This document shows positions 8,051 to 17,445 of a stretch of 64,000 nt of DNA, piece after piece; within the stretch, counting starts at the first letter, position 1, and the number at the start of each line of letters is the position of its first letter. The stretch spans positions 1,178,001-1,242,000 of the forward strand of contig NZ_CP073015.1 of NCBI RefSeq assembly GCF_018080005.1, in the 5' to 3' direction. Under the pieces are notes generated by a model. That model searched no databases, was not told where the DNA came from, and saw nothing but the letters and a program-made list of their open reading frames with translations. Both the position numbers and the translations under genes were made by a program. The DNA comes from Flavobacterium sp. CS20. Lineage in GTDB: Bacteria; Bacteroidota; Bacteroidia; Flavobacteriales; Flavobacteriaceae.

Positions 8051-8997
8051 GATTTTCGTTTAATGAGATAATCCACTTTATTGATATGTAATTTTGGTCC
8101 AATAATATTTTTGGGATATTTTTCGAGTTTAGGAATCATTATAGCGTCGTCTTCATATCGTTTTTTATAATCGCATATCACTTGAAAATCTGAGTTTGAT
8201 ATTTTATCAAAAGATTTTAAACTCACTAAAAACGACACTTTAGCTTGGCTTGGATAGGTTGTCAACTGCAAAGTATCAGGAATATTAATGGTCTCAATAT
8301 CTACCATTAAAGTTTTTTCAGAAAATTTTTCAACGGGCAAATAATATTCAACTTGAGAGGTTGTTGCTTCGATATTTTCAGAAGGTATTTCTAAACTGAT
8401 TTTGCTAGACAAAGTATCTTTAATATTTTTTAAAATCAACTTTTGAGTTTGAATATAGTTTATGTTTTTTAATTCATTTTTTGGTCCTGTTATGACCACA
8501 GAATCTGGTATAGGTTGAATGGATTGTAAAGTGTTGTATCCTGATTTAAAATTTAAATCAGCAATTATTCTAACTGGAACTTTTTTTGTTGCTTTTTTTC
8601 TAAATCCAAAAGCTAACTCATTGTCTTCAATAGAAATATTTTCGCTATCAAAAGGAAAGTTGTTAGTCATTTTATCAATGATTGAGTTTTTTGATATTTT
8701 TAATAGCGATGTTTCTTTATTAAAGTCTGCATAATTTATTGTTATAGTTTTTGATGATAAATTGTACTGCCATAACTTTAGCCCGCTTGCTTTTATATTT
8801 ACTTTGATGGTTTTAGTTGTTGTGTCAACTACAAATTGTTTTGGAATTTGGTCAATTTCAACCATTAAATCGGTATTGTAATTGTAGGTTTTAACCAATT
8901 GTATGACAAACCATAATATGAATGTTAAGCTTAAAAAAACAGCGTAAGCCTTATAATTTTTAGCTGAAAATAGTTTTATAAGATTAGTTGTTTTCAT
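8047..8997 (-). CDS. YbbR-like (CdaR-type) domain protein
   Basis: This 316-residue protein has a single N-terminal membrane anchor (AVFLSLTFILWFVIQLV, residues ~18-35) and an extracytoplasmic part made of YbbR-type beta domains (for example VPVRIIADLNFKSGYN..., then PDSVVITGPKNELKNI). In Firmicutes such proteins regulate di-adenylate cyclase. In Bacteroidota the partner is unknown and no cyclase lies nearby. It overlaps both neighbours by four bases (ATGA at both ends), so it is translationally coupled with the glycosyltransferase and coaE. Confidence 0.85.
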   Translation of the reverse strand: MKTTNLIKLFSAKNYKAYAVFLSLTFILWFVIQLVKTYNYNTDLMVEIDQIPKQFVVDTTTKTIKVNIKASGLKLWQYNLSSKTITINYADFNKETSLLKISKNSIIDKMTNNFPFDSENISIEDNELAFGFRKKATKKVPVRIIADLNFKSGYNTLQSIQPIPDSVVITGPKNELKNINYIQTQKLILKNIKDTLSSKISLEIPSENIEATTSQVEYYLPVEKFSEKTLMVDIETINIPDTLQLTTYPSQAKVSFLVSLKSFDKISNSDFQVICDYKKRYEDDAIMIPKLEKYPKNIIGPKLHINKVDYLIKRKS

Positions 8998-10004
8998 GTT
9001 TTAGGCTTAAAAAATAATTTTGGATAGGTGTTTTCTGGAGGTTTTTTAAAAACAAATATTGATAAAGTGCTATTCAAATAACCCCAACCATAGCTAACAA
9101 ACTGAATACAAGTTGCATAAATAGCATAAAAAGCAATTTTAAGGTTTTTATTTTGGATGAAAGCATCTATAAAAATTATTGAAAAATATAATAAATATAA
9201 CAATACAAAAAAATAATAATCAAAAAATAATAGAACAATAGCCATCAAAAACCCCAAACTAAACAAAGTCGGAAAATAATACAAAATTTTATGACTTGAT
9301 GGATGCCAAGTGTTGAGAATAGGACGAACAAGCCCAAATTTGTATATCTGCTTTGCATAATTTTTCCAATCAATACGTCTTTTATGATAGACAAAACAAT
9401 CTGAAAATAGAGCTGTTTTAAAACCTAATTGTTGAAGACGAATAGACAAATCAGGGTCTTCACCAGGATGAATGTTTGAAAATCCTTTAGATTTTTGAAA
9501 TGCTTGTTTAGACAAACCCATATTAAAACTTCGGGGTTGAAATTTTTTCTTTTGTGCCTCACGACCTCTTATGCCACCAGTTGTCCATAGTGAAGTCATA
9601 ACATAGTTAATCGCTTTTTGAACAGGCGAAAAGCTTTGATTTGCTTTGTCAGGACCACCAAAACAGTGAGTAAATTGTGTTTTGAGGTGTTTTTTTAGAT
9701 TAATGATGTAATCACTTGGCAATAATACATCACTATCTAATATAATAAAGTAATCAGCTTGAGCATATTTCATTCCATAATTCCGAGAATCACCAGGACC
9801 TGAGTTTTTCTTAAAATAGTAAGATATAGCCAATTTATTTTTAAATAAACTTACAATATCTTTACAAAGCAAATCAGAGCCATCTTCAACAATAACAATT
9901 TCGCAGGTATCAATTCCTCTAACATTTACAAAAGACTCAAGCAGTTCTTTGATTTCTTGTGGTCTGTTGTAAACAGGTATAATAAACGAAAACTCAAATT
10001 TCAT
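8994..10004 (-). CDS. family 2 glycosyltransferase, membrane-associated
   Basis: This GT2-type enzyme starts MKFEFSFIIPVYNRP, with the GT-A fold nucleotide-sugar motifs EIVIVEDGS and FIILDSDVLLP (DxD region), a GGPDKANQS segment, and an acceptor-site EDPDLSIRLQQLG motif (ED...RL). The last ~90 residues hold three or four membrane segments. The frame could start further upstream at 10043, but that extension lies inside the terminator hairpin of the preceding gene, so the ATG at 10004 is preferred (336 residues). It is the first gene of the coupled operon with YbbR and CoaE. The acceptor is unknown. Confidence 0.85.
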   Translation of the reverse strand: MKFEFSFIIPVYNRPQEIKELLESFVNVRGIDTCEIVIVEDGSDLLCKDIVSLFKNKLAISYYFKKNSGPGDSRNYGMKYAQADYFIILDSDVLLPSDYIINLKKHLKTQFTHCFGGPDKANQSFSPVQKAINYVMTSLWTTGGIRGREAQKKKFQPRSFNMGLSKQAFQKSKGFSNIHPGEDPDLSIRLQQLGFKTALFSDCFVYHKRRIDWKNYAKQIYKFGLVRPILNTWHPSSHKILYYFPTLFSLGFLMAIVLLFFDYYFFVLLYLLYFSIIFIDAFIQNKNLKIAFYAIYATCIQFVSYGWGYLNSTLSIFVFKKPPENTYPKLFFKPKT

Positions 10005-10023
10005 AGCTGTAAATATAGGCACA

Positions 10024-10058
10024 ATAAAAAAATCCCAAAGCAAAATTGCTATGGGATT
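10024..10058 (-). terminator. rho-independent terminator of the first giant T9SS gene
   Basis: The arms AATCCCA/TGGGATT and AGCAA/TTGCT, with one A-A mismatch and a two-base loop, form a strong hairpin at 10031-10058. On the minus strand it is followed by a seven-base T run. It lies 25 bp beyond the stop of the gene at 10084. Confidence 0.85.
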
Positions 10059-10083
10059 TTATCTGATTATTATTTAGAACGAA

Positions 10084-13000
10084 CTATTTTTTGATAAATC
10101 TGAAGTTTTCAGATGAACCATCAATAGTAACATTCATAATATAAGTTCCAGCCTGTAAAGCTTCAACATTAAGCGAAGGAGAAACCGTATTAGGCGTTTC
10201 AGTCATCACTTGTTGACCAAGCATATTATAAACTACCACAGACTCAACTTGTCGAGTTGTTTGAAAGTTTAAAGTATTTTGTGTTGGATTTGGATAGAAA
10301 CTAAAGTTCTGACTATCAAAAGTTTCAGTAGATAATGTTTCATTAACTTCTATTCCAAATGTTCCTGGTGTTGCAGTACCCCATTGGTCAACTTGTATAT
10401 AATAAGTATCACTTGGTGTTAAGCCTGTTAAATCAACGGCTGACAAGAAGTTTGGGAATAAAATATCTTGATTACAACCTAATTCTGCACCAAGTGTAGT
10501 TAAATCAGCACAGTCTGTAGGAGCTTCATAAACGGCTATTTCTGTATCGTCTAATGTGCCACCTGCAATATCCGTAGAAACTTCTACAGAACCAGATGCA
10601 GGAGCAACAAATGTAAACCACACAGAACCATTAATACCATCATCGAAGCAAGATGCAACAGGCTCATCAGTTTGTGCTGTTGCACCAACATTGGTGTAAG
10701 CATCGCCAGTAGAAGGTGTACCGATTGTTAAAGCAATAGCATCACATAAATTATCATTTGCAGGTGGTAATGCTAAAGTGCTAAAGCTTTCTGGTCCAGC
10801 TAATGAACTTACTCCATTTGTATCACAATCAGAGCTGACATAAAAATCATAATCTGTCTGCGGAGTTAAGCCTGTAACGTTAGCTGTTGTTACTCCAACA
10901 CCAACAATTCCTGTAGCAACTGGTGTTGCCGTTGCTGGGTCATCTCCAGATGCAAAAACAAACCATTCAAAACCGTTTGTCGCATTTGAAACATCATCCC
11001 AGTTTAAGTCAGCTGAATCAGTAGCTACATTTGATACATTTAAATTTTGAGGCTCAGCACATGCTGGCAAATCGGTAATGGCTAAACTAAAGGCTCCTTC
11101 GGAGTAATCTTCTGTATAAACTTGAAGGAAGTAAGTTGTATTGGTTGTAAGACCAGTAACTAATACATCTGATGTAAAGTCAACACTTGAACCATCAGCA
11201 AAACAGAATAATTCTGTACCACCACAGGCATCGTAAATAGCACCTTCAATATTTCCCTCATTTCCAGATAGTAAGCTTAAAGTTACACCATCAGTTGCAT
11301 TTGTAGTAAAGGTGTACCATAAATCTGATTCACTAGAATCAAAACCTTCACAACTTGGCACAACACTGGCATCTTGAGCACCAGTAGTGTCAAAGTTTAT
11401 AGGTTGAGAAGTATTACCAAAAGCGGTAACTGTTGCAGGTAATGCACCACTACAATCATCATTTACAATAGGTGTTGAAAAACTCTCCACAGCAGACCAA
11501 GCACTTTCTAATCCTACGCTACAAACTGCTCTTACGTAAGCATCATAACTTGTACCTGAGGTTAAACCCGTTGGATTAGCAGTTGTTATTCCTGTACCGA
11601 CACTTCCAGTTGGTATGGTTGTGGCATCTGGTGTTGAACCGTCTGTAATTAATACATATTCATAACCACCTGTTTCTGTTGAAGTTGTGGCCGTCCAGTC
11701 TAATTGAACCGATGTTGCCGTTACATTTGAAGCGGTTAAACCTGTTGGAGCTGCACAACTTGGTGGTGTTCTTACTTCGAAATTATCAATATAAATATTA
11801 TAATCTTCAGCATCATCTACAGTGCCTTCAGTTCCCCAAAATGCAAATTGAACACTTGTTCCTGTAATTGATGATAAGTCAACAGTAACCAATTCACCAG
11901 CATTTGAAGGTTCTGAACCTCTTGCCCATGTCTGAAGGTTGTTCCAAGTTGCTCCGTTATCATCAGAATACAACAATTGAACTTCATCGTCACTTCCCAT
12001 AAGAGAATCGTCAGTATTATTCCATACCGTAATTCCAATATTAAAAGCAACTTCAAAACCGCCTGCAGATAAATCAAAGCTAGGTGATAATAACCAATCT
12101 GATGTCCCTAAGTTCCAAAGTTCAACTCTTGCAGAACCACTTGACCCGTCATTTAAAAAGCCATCTGAAGTCCAATCTCCAGAGCCTAAACCTGTTGGTC
12201 CTGTGGTTGGGTCGCCATCTGTGGCTTCATCCCAACAGTCAGGAACAAAATTTGTAAAGTCTTCTAAATAATCTGGTGTAAATACATCACAAGGTGTTGT
12301 AAAACTGGTAGAAAGTGACCAAGCACTTTCATCACCTACACTACAAACGGCTCTGACATAAGCTTCATAATCTGTTACTGGTGTCAAGCCCGTTGGGTTG
12401 GCTGTTGTTACACCCGTACCGACACTTCCTGTTGGTGTGGTTGTGGCATCTGGTGTTGAACCGTCAGTGATTAAGACATATTCATAACCACCTGTTTCTG
12501 TTGAAGTTGTGGCTGTCCAATCTAATTGTACTGAATTTGCAGTTACACTTGAAGCGGTTAAACCTGTTGGAGTTGCACAACTTGGTGGTGTTCTTACTTC
12601 GAAATTATCAATATAAATATTATAATCTTCAGCATCATCTACAGTGCCTTCAGTTCCCCAAAATGCAAATTGAACACTTGTTCCTGTAATTGATGATAAG
12701 TCAACGGTAACCAATTCACCAGCATTTGAAGGTTCTGAACCTGTCGCCCATGTCTGAAGGTTATTCCAAGTTGCTCCGTTATCATCAGAATACAACAATT
12801 GAACCTCATCATCACTTCCCATAGGAGAATTAGACGTTCCTGAATATGTAGTTATTCCTATATTAAAAGCAACTTCAAAACCGCCTGCAGATAAATCAAA
12901 GCTAGGTGATAATAACCAATCAGACTTAAATGTACTGTAAAGATTTATTCTCGCAGAACCACTTGAACCGTCATTTAAAAAACCATCTGAAGTCCAACTT

Positions 13001-15771
13001 CCAGAGCCTAAACCTGTTGGTCCTGTGGTGGGGTCGCCATCTGTGGCTTCATCCCAACAGTCAGGAACAAAGCTTGTAAAATCTTGTAAATAGTCAGGTG
13101 TAAATACGGCTGGGCATGGTGTTGTAAAACTGGTAGAAAGTGACCAAGCACTTTCATCACCTACACTACAAACAGCTCTGACATAAGCTTCATAATCTGT
13201 TCTTGGTGTCAAGCCCGTTGGGTTGGCTGTTGTTACACCCGTACCGACACTTCCAGTTGGTGTGGTTGTGGCATCTGGTGTTGAACCGTCAGTGATTAAG
13301 ACATATTCATAACCACCTGTTTCTGTTGAAGTTGTGGCCGTCCAGTCTAATTGAACCGATGTTGCCGTTACATTTGAAGCGGTTAAACCTGTTGGAGCTG
13401 CACAACTTGGTGGTGTTCTTACTTCGAAATTATCAATATAAATATTATAATCTTCAGCATCATCTACAGTGCCTTCAGTTCCCCAAAATGCAAATTGAAC
13501 ACTTGTTCCTGTAATTGATGATAAGTCAACGGTAACCAATTCACCAGCATTTGAAGGTTCTGAACCTCTTGCCCATGTCTGAAGGTTATTCCAAGTTGCT
13601 CCGTTATCATCAGAATACAACAATTGAACCTCATCATCACTTCCCATAGGAGAATTAGACGTTCCTGAATATGTAGTTATTCCTATATTAAAAGCAACTT
13701 CAAAACCGCCTGCAGATAAATCAAAGCTAGGTGATAATAACCAATCAGACTTAAATGTACTGTAAAGATTTATTCTCGCAGAACCACTTGAACCGTCATT
13801 TAAAAAACCATCTGAAGTCCAACTTCCAGAGCCTAAACCTGTTGGTCCTGTGGTTGGGTCGCCATCTGTGGCTTCATCCCAACAGTCAGGAACAAAATTT
13901 GTAAAGTCTTCTAAATAATCTGGTGTAAATACATCACAAGGTGTTGTAAAACTTGCAGGCCCAGCTTGATCACTATTTCCAGATGCACATACTGCTGTTA
14001 CGTAAAAGTCATAGGATGTATTTGGTGATAAACTCTGCAAAGATATACCTAAAGTACCATCGTTATCATTTACAACTGTTCCCTCGTTTGTTGGATCAAA
14101 ACCTTCTAGTCCCCATAGCACTTCCCACTCAGTTTCTGAATTACCAGCCGTCCAAGTTAAATCTGCTGTTGAAGATGTTATATTTTCAGCAGTAAGACCA
14201 GATGGTGCAGGACACTCGTTAAAAAATAACACAAATTCAGCTGTAGTTTGAGTAGAATCTGTCCATACCATGGCATAATATGTATTGCCAACAGTTAATC
14301 CAGTTAAGATACCATCATTATTGTTTACACAATTTGCTGTTAACTCAGTTAAGTTGTTGCAATCTGATCCTTCATAAATTGTTATTCCGGGATCACCACT
14401 TGCACCTTGTAAAAATTCTATTGTTGAAGATGGTGCAGTAAATGTATACCAAACTCCCAAGTTACCAGAAGCATCACAATCATTTAGCTCGTTTGTGCCT
14501 TCTGTAGCAAAATCAGTTGAAAAAGTAGTAAATGTTGTATTATCAGTAGTGACTGTTAAAGGTAAAGCCCCTGTACAATCATCATTAGAAGGTGGTGGCG
14601 GTGGAGTCCCCACACATACATCAAATGTAGTTTGTGCAGTATTAGAAGAACTCCAACCATAAACTCTAACTAAGTAAGTTGAACCAATTGTCAACCCATT
14701 AGCTGAAAGCGTGTTAGGATCACTGTCATCTACTAGGCTTAAGGCCGAACAACCACTAGTCCCATCATATAAACCCATCCCCATGTCAATTGATGTCCCT
14801 ATAACGGCTTGTACATTTTCTAAAGAAACTTGATGTTGCTCTTGAGTTGCTACAAATGAAAACCAAACATCGTTATCTGGTGTCCCCGTAACATCATCTG
14901 TTTGCGAAGAAGCTGTGGCACCAGCTGTAGTTCCGTTTGTTACACTTGCACAATTTAAGTCTGAATTAACTGTTAGAGCAATTGCTGTAGAACACTCATC
15001 GTTAGCTGGTGGAAAAGCTAGTGTAGTAAAAGGTTCTGGTCCTGATAAAACGCTCGTGCCATCAGTAGCACAATCTGAACTTACATAAAAATCATAATCT
15101 GTTTGCGATGTTAATCCTGTAACATTAACTGTTGTTATTCCAGCAACAACAGTACCTGTAGCAACTGGAATTGCTGTTAAAGGATCGTCTCCAGATGCAA
15201 ATACAAACCACTCAAAACCATTTGTAGCATTAGTTACATCATCCCAGTTTAAATCAGCTGAATCTGTAGTTATATTTGTTACGTTTAAATTTTGAGGCTC
15301 AGCACATGCTGGCAAATCGGTAATGGCTAAACTAAAGGCTCCTTCGGAGTAATCTTCTGTATAAACTTGAAGGAAGTAAGTTGTATTGGCTGTAAGACCA
15401 GTAACTAATACATCTGATGTAAAGTCAACACTTGAACCATCAGCAAAACAGAATAATTCTGTACCACCACAGGCATCGTAAATAGCTCCTTCAATATCTC
15501 CCTCATCTCCAGACAATAAGCTTAAAGTTACACCATCAGTTGCATTTGTAGTAAAGGTGTACCATAAATCTGATTCACTAGAATCAAAACCTTCGCAACT
15601 TGGCACAACACTGGCATCTTGAGCACCAGTAGTGTCAAAGTTTATAGGTTGAGAAACATCTCCAAAAGGTGTTACTGAAGCAGTTAAAGCTCCAGAACAA
15701 TCTTCATTTTGAGCTTGCCCAAGAAAAGGAAGTATAAAAAAGAACATTAATAATAAAGTAATTTGTTTCAT
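10084..15771 (-). CDS. giant T9SS-exported protein with Fn3, MAM-like and pre-peptidase-like modules
   Basis: This 1895-residue protein has a Sec signal peptide (residues 1-21) and a type A T9SS sorting tail (FYPNPTQNTLNFQT..., ending in ENFRFIKK), so it should be exported and surface-attached or released. Residues ~22-610 hold three pre-peptidase-like beta domains (each with a D/N-D-C-S/T start and a WYTF or WFSF core) and fibronectin III domains. Residues ~610-1434 are three tandem copies of a ~275-residue MAM-like plus Fn3 unit. Residues ~1434-1805 repeat the N-terminal pre-peptidase-like plus Fn3 block almost exactly, followed by one more pre-peptidase-like domain. No catalytic domain is visible, so an adhesive or structural role is inferred. 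A TATATTTG -7 box lies upstream (complement of 15797-15804). Confidence 0.9.
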   Translation of the reverse strand: MKQITLLLMFFFILPFLGQAQNEDCSGALTASVTPFGDVSQPINFDTTGAQDASVVPSCEGFDSSESDLWYTFTTNATDGVTLSLLSGDEGDIEGAIYDACGGTELFCFADGSSVDFTSDVLVTGLTANTTYFLQVYTEDYSEGAFSLAITDLPACAEPQNLNVTNITTDSADLNWDDVTNATNGFEWFVFASGDDPLTAIPVATGTVVAGITTVNVTGLTSQTDYDFYVSSDCATDGTSVLSGPEPFTTLAFPPANDECSTAIALTVNSDLNCASVTNGTTAGATASSQTDDVTGTPDNDVWFSFVATQEQHQVSLENVQAVIGTSIDMGMGLYDGTSGCSALSLVDDSDPNTLSANGLTIGSTYLVRVYGWSSSNTAQTTFDVCVGTPPPPPSNDDCTGALPLTVTTDNTTFTTFSTDFATEGTNELNDCDASGNLGVWYTFTAPSSTIEFLQGASGDPGITIYEGSDCNNLTELTANCVNNNDGILTGLTVGNTYYAMVWTDSTQTTAEFVLFFNECPAPSGLTAENITSSTADLTWTAGNSETEWEVLWGLEGFDPTNEGTVVNDNDGTLGISLQSLSPNTSYDFYVTAVCASGNSDQAGPASFTTPCDVFTPDYLEDFTNFVPDCWDEATDGDPTTGPTGLGSGSWTSDGFLNDGSSGSARINLYSTFKSDWLLSPSFDLSAGGFEVAFNIGITTYSGTSNSPMGSDDEVQLLYSDDNGATWNNLQTWARGSEPSNAGELVTVDLSSITGTSVQFAFWGTEGTVDDAEDYNIYIDNFEVRTPPSCAAPTGLTASNVTATSVQLDWTATTSTETGGYEYVLITDGSTPDATTTPTGSVGTGVTTANPTGLTPRTDYEAYVRAVCSVGDESAWSLSTSFTTPCPAVFTPDYLQDFTSFVPDCWDEATDGDPTTGPTGLGSGSWTSDGFLNDGSSGSARINLYSTFKSDWLLSPSFDLSAGGFEVAFNIGITTYSGTSNSPMGSDDEVQLLYSDDNGATWNNLQTWATGSEPSNAGELVTVDLSSITGTSVQFAFWGTEGTVDDAEDYNIYIDNFEVRTPPSCATPTGLTASSVTANSVQLDWTATTSTETGGYEYVLITDGSTPDATTTPTGSVGTGVTTANPTGLTPVTDYEAYVRAVCSVGDESAWSLSTSFTTPCDVFTPDYLEDFTNFVPDCWDEATDGDPTTGPTGLGSGDWTSDGFLNDGSSGSARVELWNLGTSDWLLSPSFDLSAGGFEVAFNIGITVWNNTDDSLMGSDDEVQLLYSDDNGATWNNLQTWARGSEPSNAGELVTVDLSSITGTSVQFAFWGTEGTVDDAEDYNIYIDNFEVRTPPSCAAPTGLTASNVTATSVQLDWTATTSTETGGYEYVLITDGSTPDATTIPTGSVGTGITTANPTGLTSGTSYDAYVRAVCSVGLESAWSAVESFSTPIVNDDCSGALPATVTAFGNTSQPINFDTTGAQDASVVPSCEGFDSSESDLWYTFTTNATDGVTLSLLSGNEGNIEGAIYDACGGTELFCFADGSSVDFTSDVLVTGLTTNTTYFLQVYTEDYSEGAFSLAITDLPACAEPQNLNVSNVATDSADLNWDDVSNATNGFEWFVFASGDDPATATPVATGIVGVGVTTANVTGLTPQTDYDFYVSSDCDTNGVSSLAGPESFSTLALPPANDNLCDAIALTIGTPSTGDAYTNVGATAQTDEPVASCFDDGINGSVWFTFVAPASGSVEVSTDIAGGTLDDTEIAVYEAPTDCADLTTLGAELGCNQDILFPNFLSAVDLTGLTPSDTYYIQVDQWGTATPGTFGIEVNETLSTETFDSQNFSFYPNPTQNTLNFQTTRQVESVVVYNMLGQQVMTETPNTVSPSLNVEALQAGTYIMNVTIDGSSENFRFIKK
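11040..11450 (-). repeat. ~400-bp direct repeat, downstream copy (partner at ~15290-15695)
   Basis: This stretch encodes the internal pre-peptidase-like domain (SQPINFDTTGAQDASVVPSC...). It is almost base-for-base the same as the segment at ~15290-15695 near the gene's 5' end. The two copies flank the triple repeat at a distance of about 4.2 kb. Confidence 0.8.
11470..13940 (-). repeat. three tandem ~823-bp coding repeats inside the giant T9SS gene
   Basis: The units run approximately 11470-12293, 12294-13115 and 13116-13940. Each encodes one MAM-like domain (DYLEDFTNFVPDCWDEATDG...) and one Fn3 domain (TPPSCAAPTGLTAS...). They are nearly identical at DNA level, including silent sites, with small differences such as R/T in 'QTWARGS/QTWATGS' and a different central strand in the unit nearest the C-terminus. 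Such identity implies recent duplication or gene conversion. Confidence 0.85.
15290..15695 (-). repeat. ~400-bp direct repeat, upstream copy (partner at ~11040-11450)
   Basis: This copy encodes the first pre-peptidase-like domain just after the signal peptide. Recombination between the two copies would delete or amplify the central ~4.2 kb in frame. Confidence 0.8.
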
Positions 15772-15837
15772 AATAATATATTTTTTATAATTTGACCAAA
15801 TATATAAAATTTTTGTTAAGGTTTTAATTATTTATCC

Positions 15838-15870
15838 AAAAAAAAAAGCCTGAGACATCTCAGGCTTTTT
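15838..15870. terminator. terminator downstream of giant gene B
   Basis: AGCCTGAG and CTCAGGCT arms with a four-base loop (15847-15866) are flanked by an A run on the left and a T run on the right, so the hairpin can work on either strand. It most likely ends the minus-strand gene whose stop is at 15896. Confidence 0.85.
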
Positions 15871-15895
15871 ATAGACTTAAAAATTTACTTACTTT

Positions 15896-17320
15896 CTAAT
15901 CTTTAATCACTCTGAAAGTTTGAGAATTTCCACTTATCGAAACTTTCATCAAATAAGTTCCACTACTTAAAGCATCCATATTAATATTTATTGAAGTCTC
16001 TTCATAATTATTACTAAATACTTCTTTTCCTAAAATATCAAATACTTGAACTGATTCAATTGGATTTGCCGAATCAATTGTCATAGTAGAACTTACAGGG
16101 TTTGGATAGTATTTAAAATTATTATCCGAAAACGCCACCGTTGAAAACACCCCTGCAAATACATCAAAATCAAATGGTACTTCAATATCAACACCACTCT
16201 GACAAGAGCCAAATATATCTGACTCTAACAACATATACATAGCTCCTGAGTCAGCACTCAAAGTAACACCTGATAAGTCTGTACCTTGTACGTCAGAATC
16301 ATACAATCTTGGTGCGGTTTGATCAAAACCATTAAATACTCTAAAACGGTCGGTTGAGCCTGTTCCGTCTTCTATTGTTCCTCCGTTAAAGATAACCTCT
16401 ACGGGTGTTGGTGGTGTGATTTGTATATCTGAAGATACAAATAACCATTCTTTAAACTCATTATTATCATAACAATAAGTGTTGTTGATTGCAGGGTCAT
16501 TGACAACAACGGTTACAGGTGTAAGTGCAGTTGTAAAACCTTCTGGATATATCCAATTACTTACATCTCCTGGTCCACAATCAGCTCTGACATAGAAGTC
16601 ATAATCTGTCTCTGAAGTTAAACCTGTTGCTGTAAATGGTACACTAACATCTTCAAAAGTGGGTGTTCCTGTTGGTGGTGTTCCTGCTGGAACAACTTCT
16701 ACATCAAAATTAGTTTCAGTAGAGCCAGCTTGCCAACTTAAATCAGCTGAAATATCTGTTACTGATATAACTTCTAAGTTTAACGGATCAAAGCAGGTTG
16801 GTGCTTCATCAAAATTAACATCATCGATAGCAACATCGCCTTCATATCCGTCGCCTCTTGTTACTCTGAATCTTACTTGAATAGTTTGACCAGCATAAGG
16901 CATTAAATCCACAAAGACTTGCACCCAATCATCAGTCTCAGAAGTCTGTTGTTCTCCTACTATTGTGAACACATCAAGATCTAATGTTGTGCCATCATCT
17001 ATATCAACACTAAGTTGATCAATATCTGCACCGTATATATGATACCTAAAAGATACTGCTGGGGTAGTTAGGTTTGACAAGTCAACTTGAGGCGATAAAA
17101 CTATGGCCTCATCTCCCTGACTACCTGAAGAGGCTTCAGAGAATAAATAATTTAAACCAGAGAAAGCAGCGTCTGGTCCTGTATTTAGAGATCCTGTATT
17201 ACCTGTTCCTACATCCCAAGTAAATGAACCAAGAGATTCTTCATTCCAACATCCATCTTCATCAAAGCTAGTACTTACAGTAAAGTTTTCAAAATCTTCA
17301 AAATAAGGGGTTGGTATCAC
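15896..17320 (-). pseudogene. giant T9SS gene B, C-terminal fragment with type A sorting tail
   Basis: This fragment continues gene B after the frame break near 17457. The frame is open upstream of the first Met to the break. It contains a MAM-like domain (DFENFTVSTSFDEDGCWNEES...), an Fn3 domain (CFDPLNLEVISVTDISADLSW...), a CUB-like beta domain with a short Cys-containing core (NTYCYDNNEF...) and a type A T9SS tail (YYPNPVSSTMTIDS..., ending FRVIKD). It is nearly identical to the 3' part of gene C at 23224-24720. With two bases removed at the break, gene B is 7215 nt, giving 2404 residues. Confidence 0.85.
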
Positions 17321-17445
17321 ATCACATAAAGTTTCAAAACTAACTGCTGGTGATAATTCACTAAGACCGTCTGTAGCACCACAATTTGATTGAATATAAG
17401 CTTCTAAAAATGAGGAACTCGGTAAATTAGTAACATTTGCAGTAG

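Noticed and set aside
11679..13514. Three nearly identical 62-residue plus-strand open frames (11679, 12501 and 13326)
   Set aside because: They are antisense shadows of the triple repeat in the giant T9SS gene. Their similarity comes from the repeat, and they have no start context or recognisable domain.
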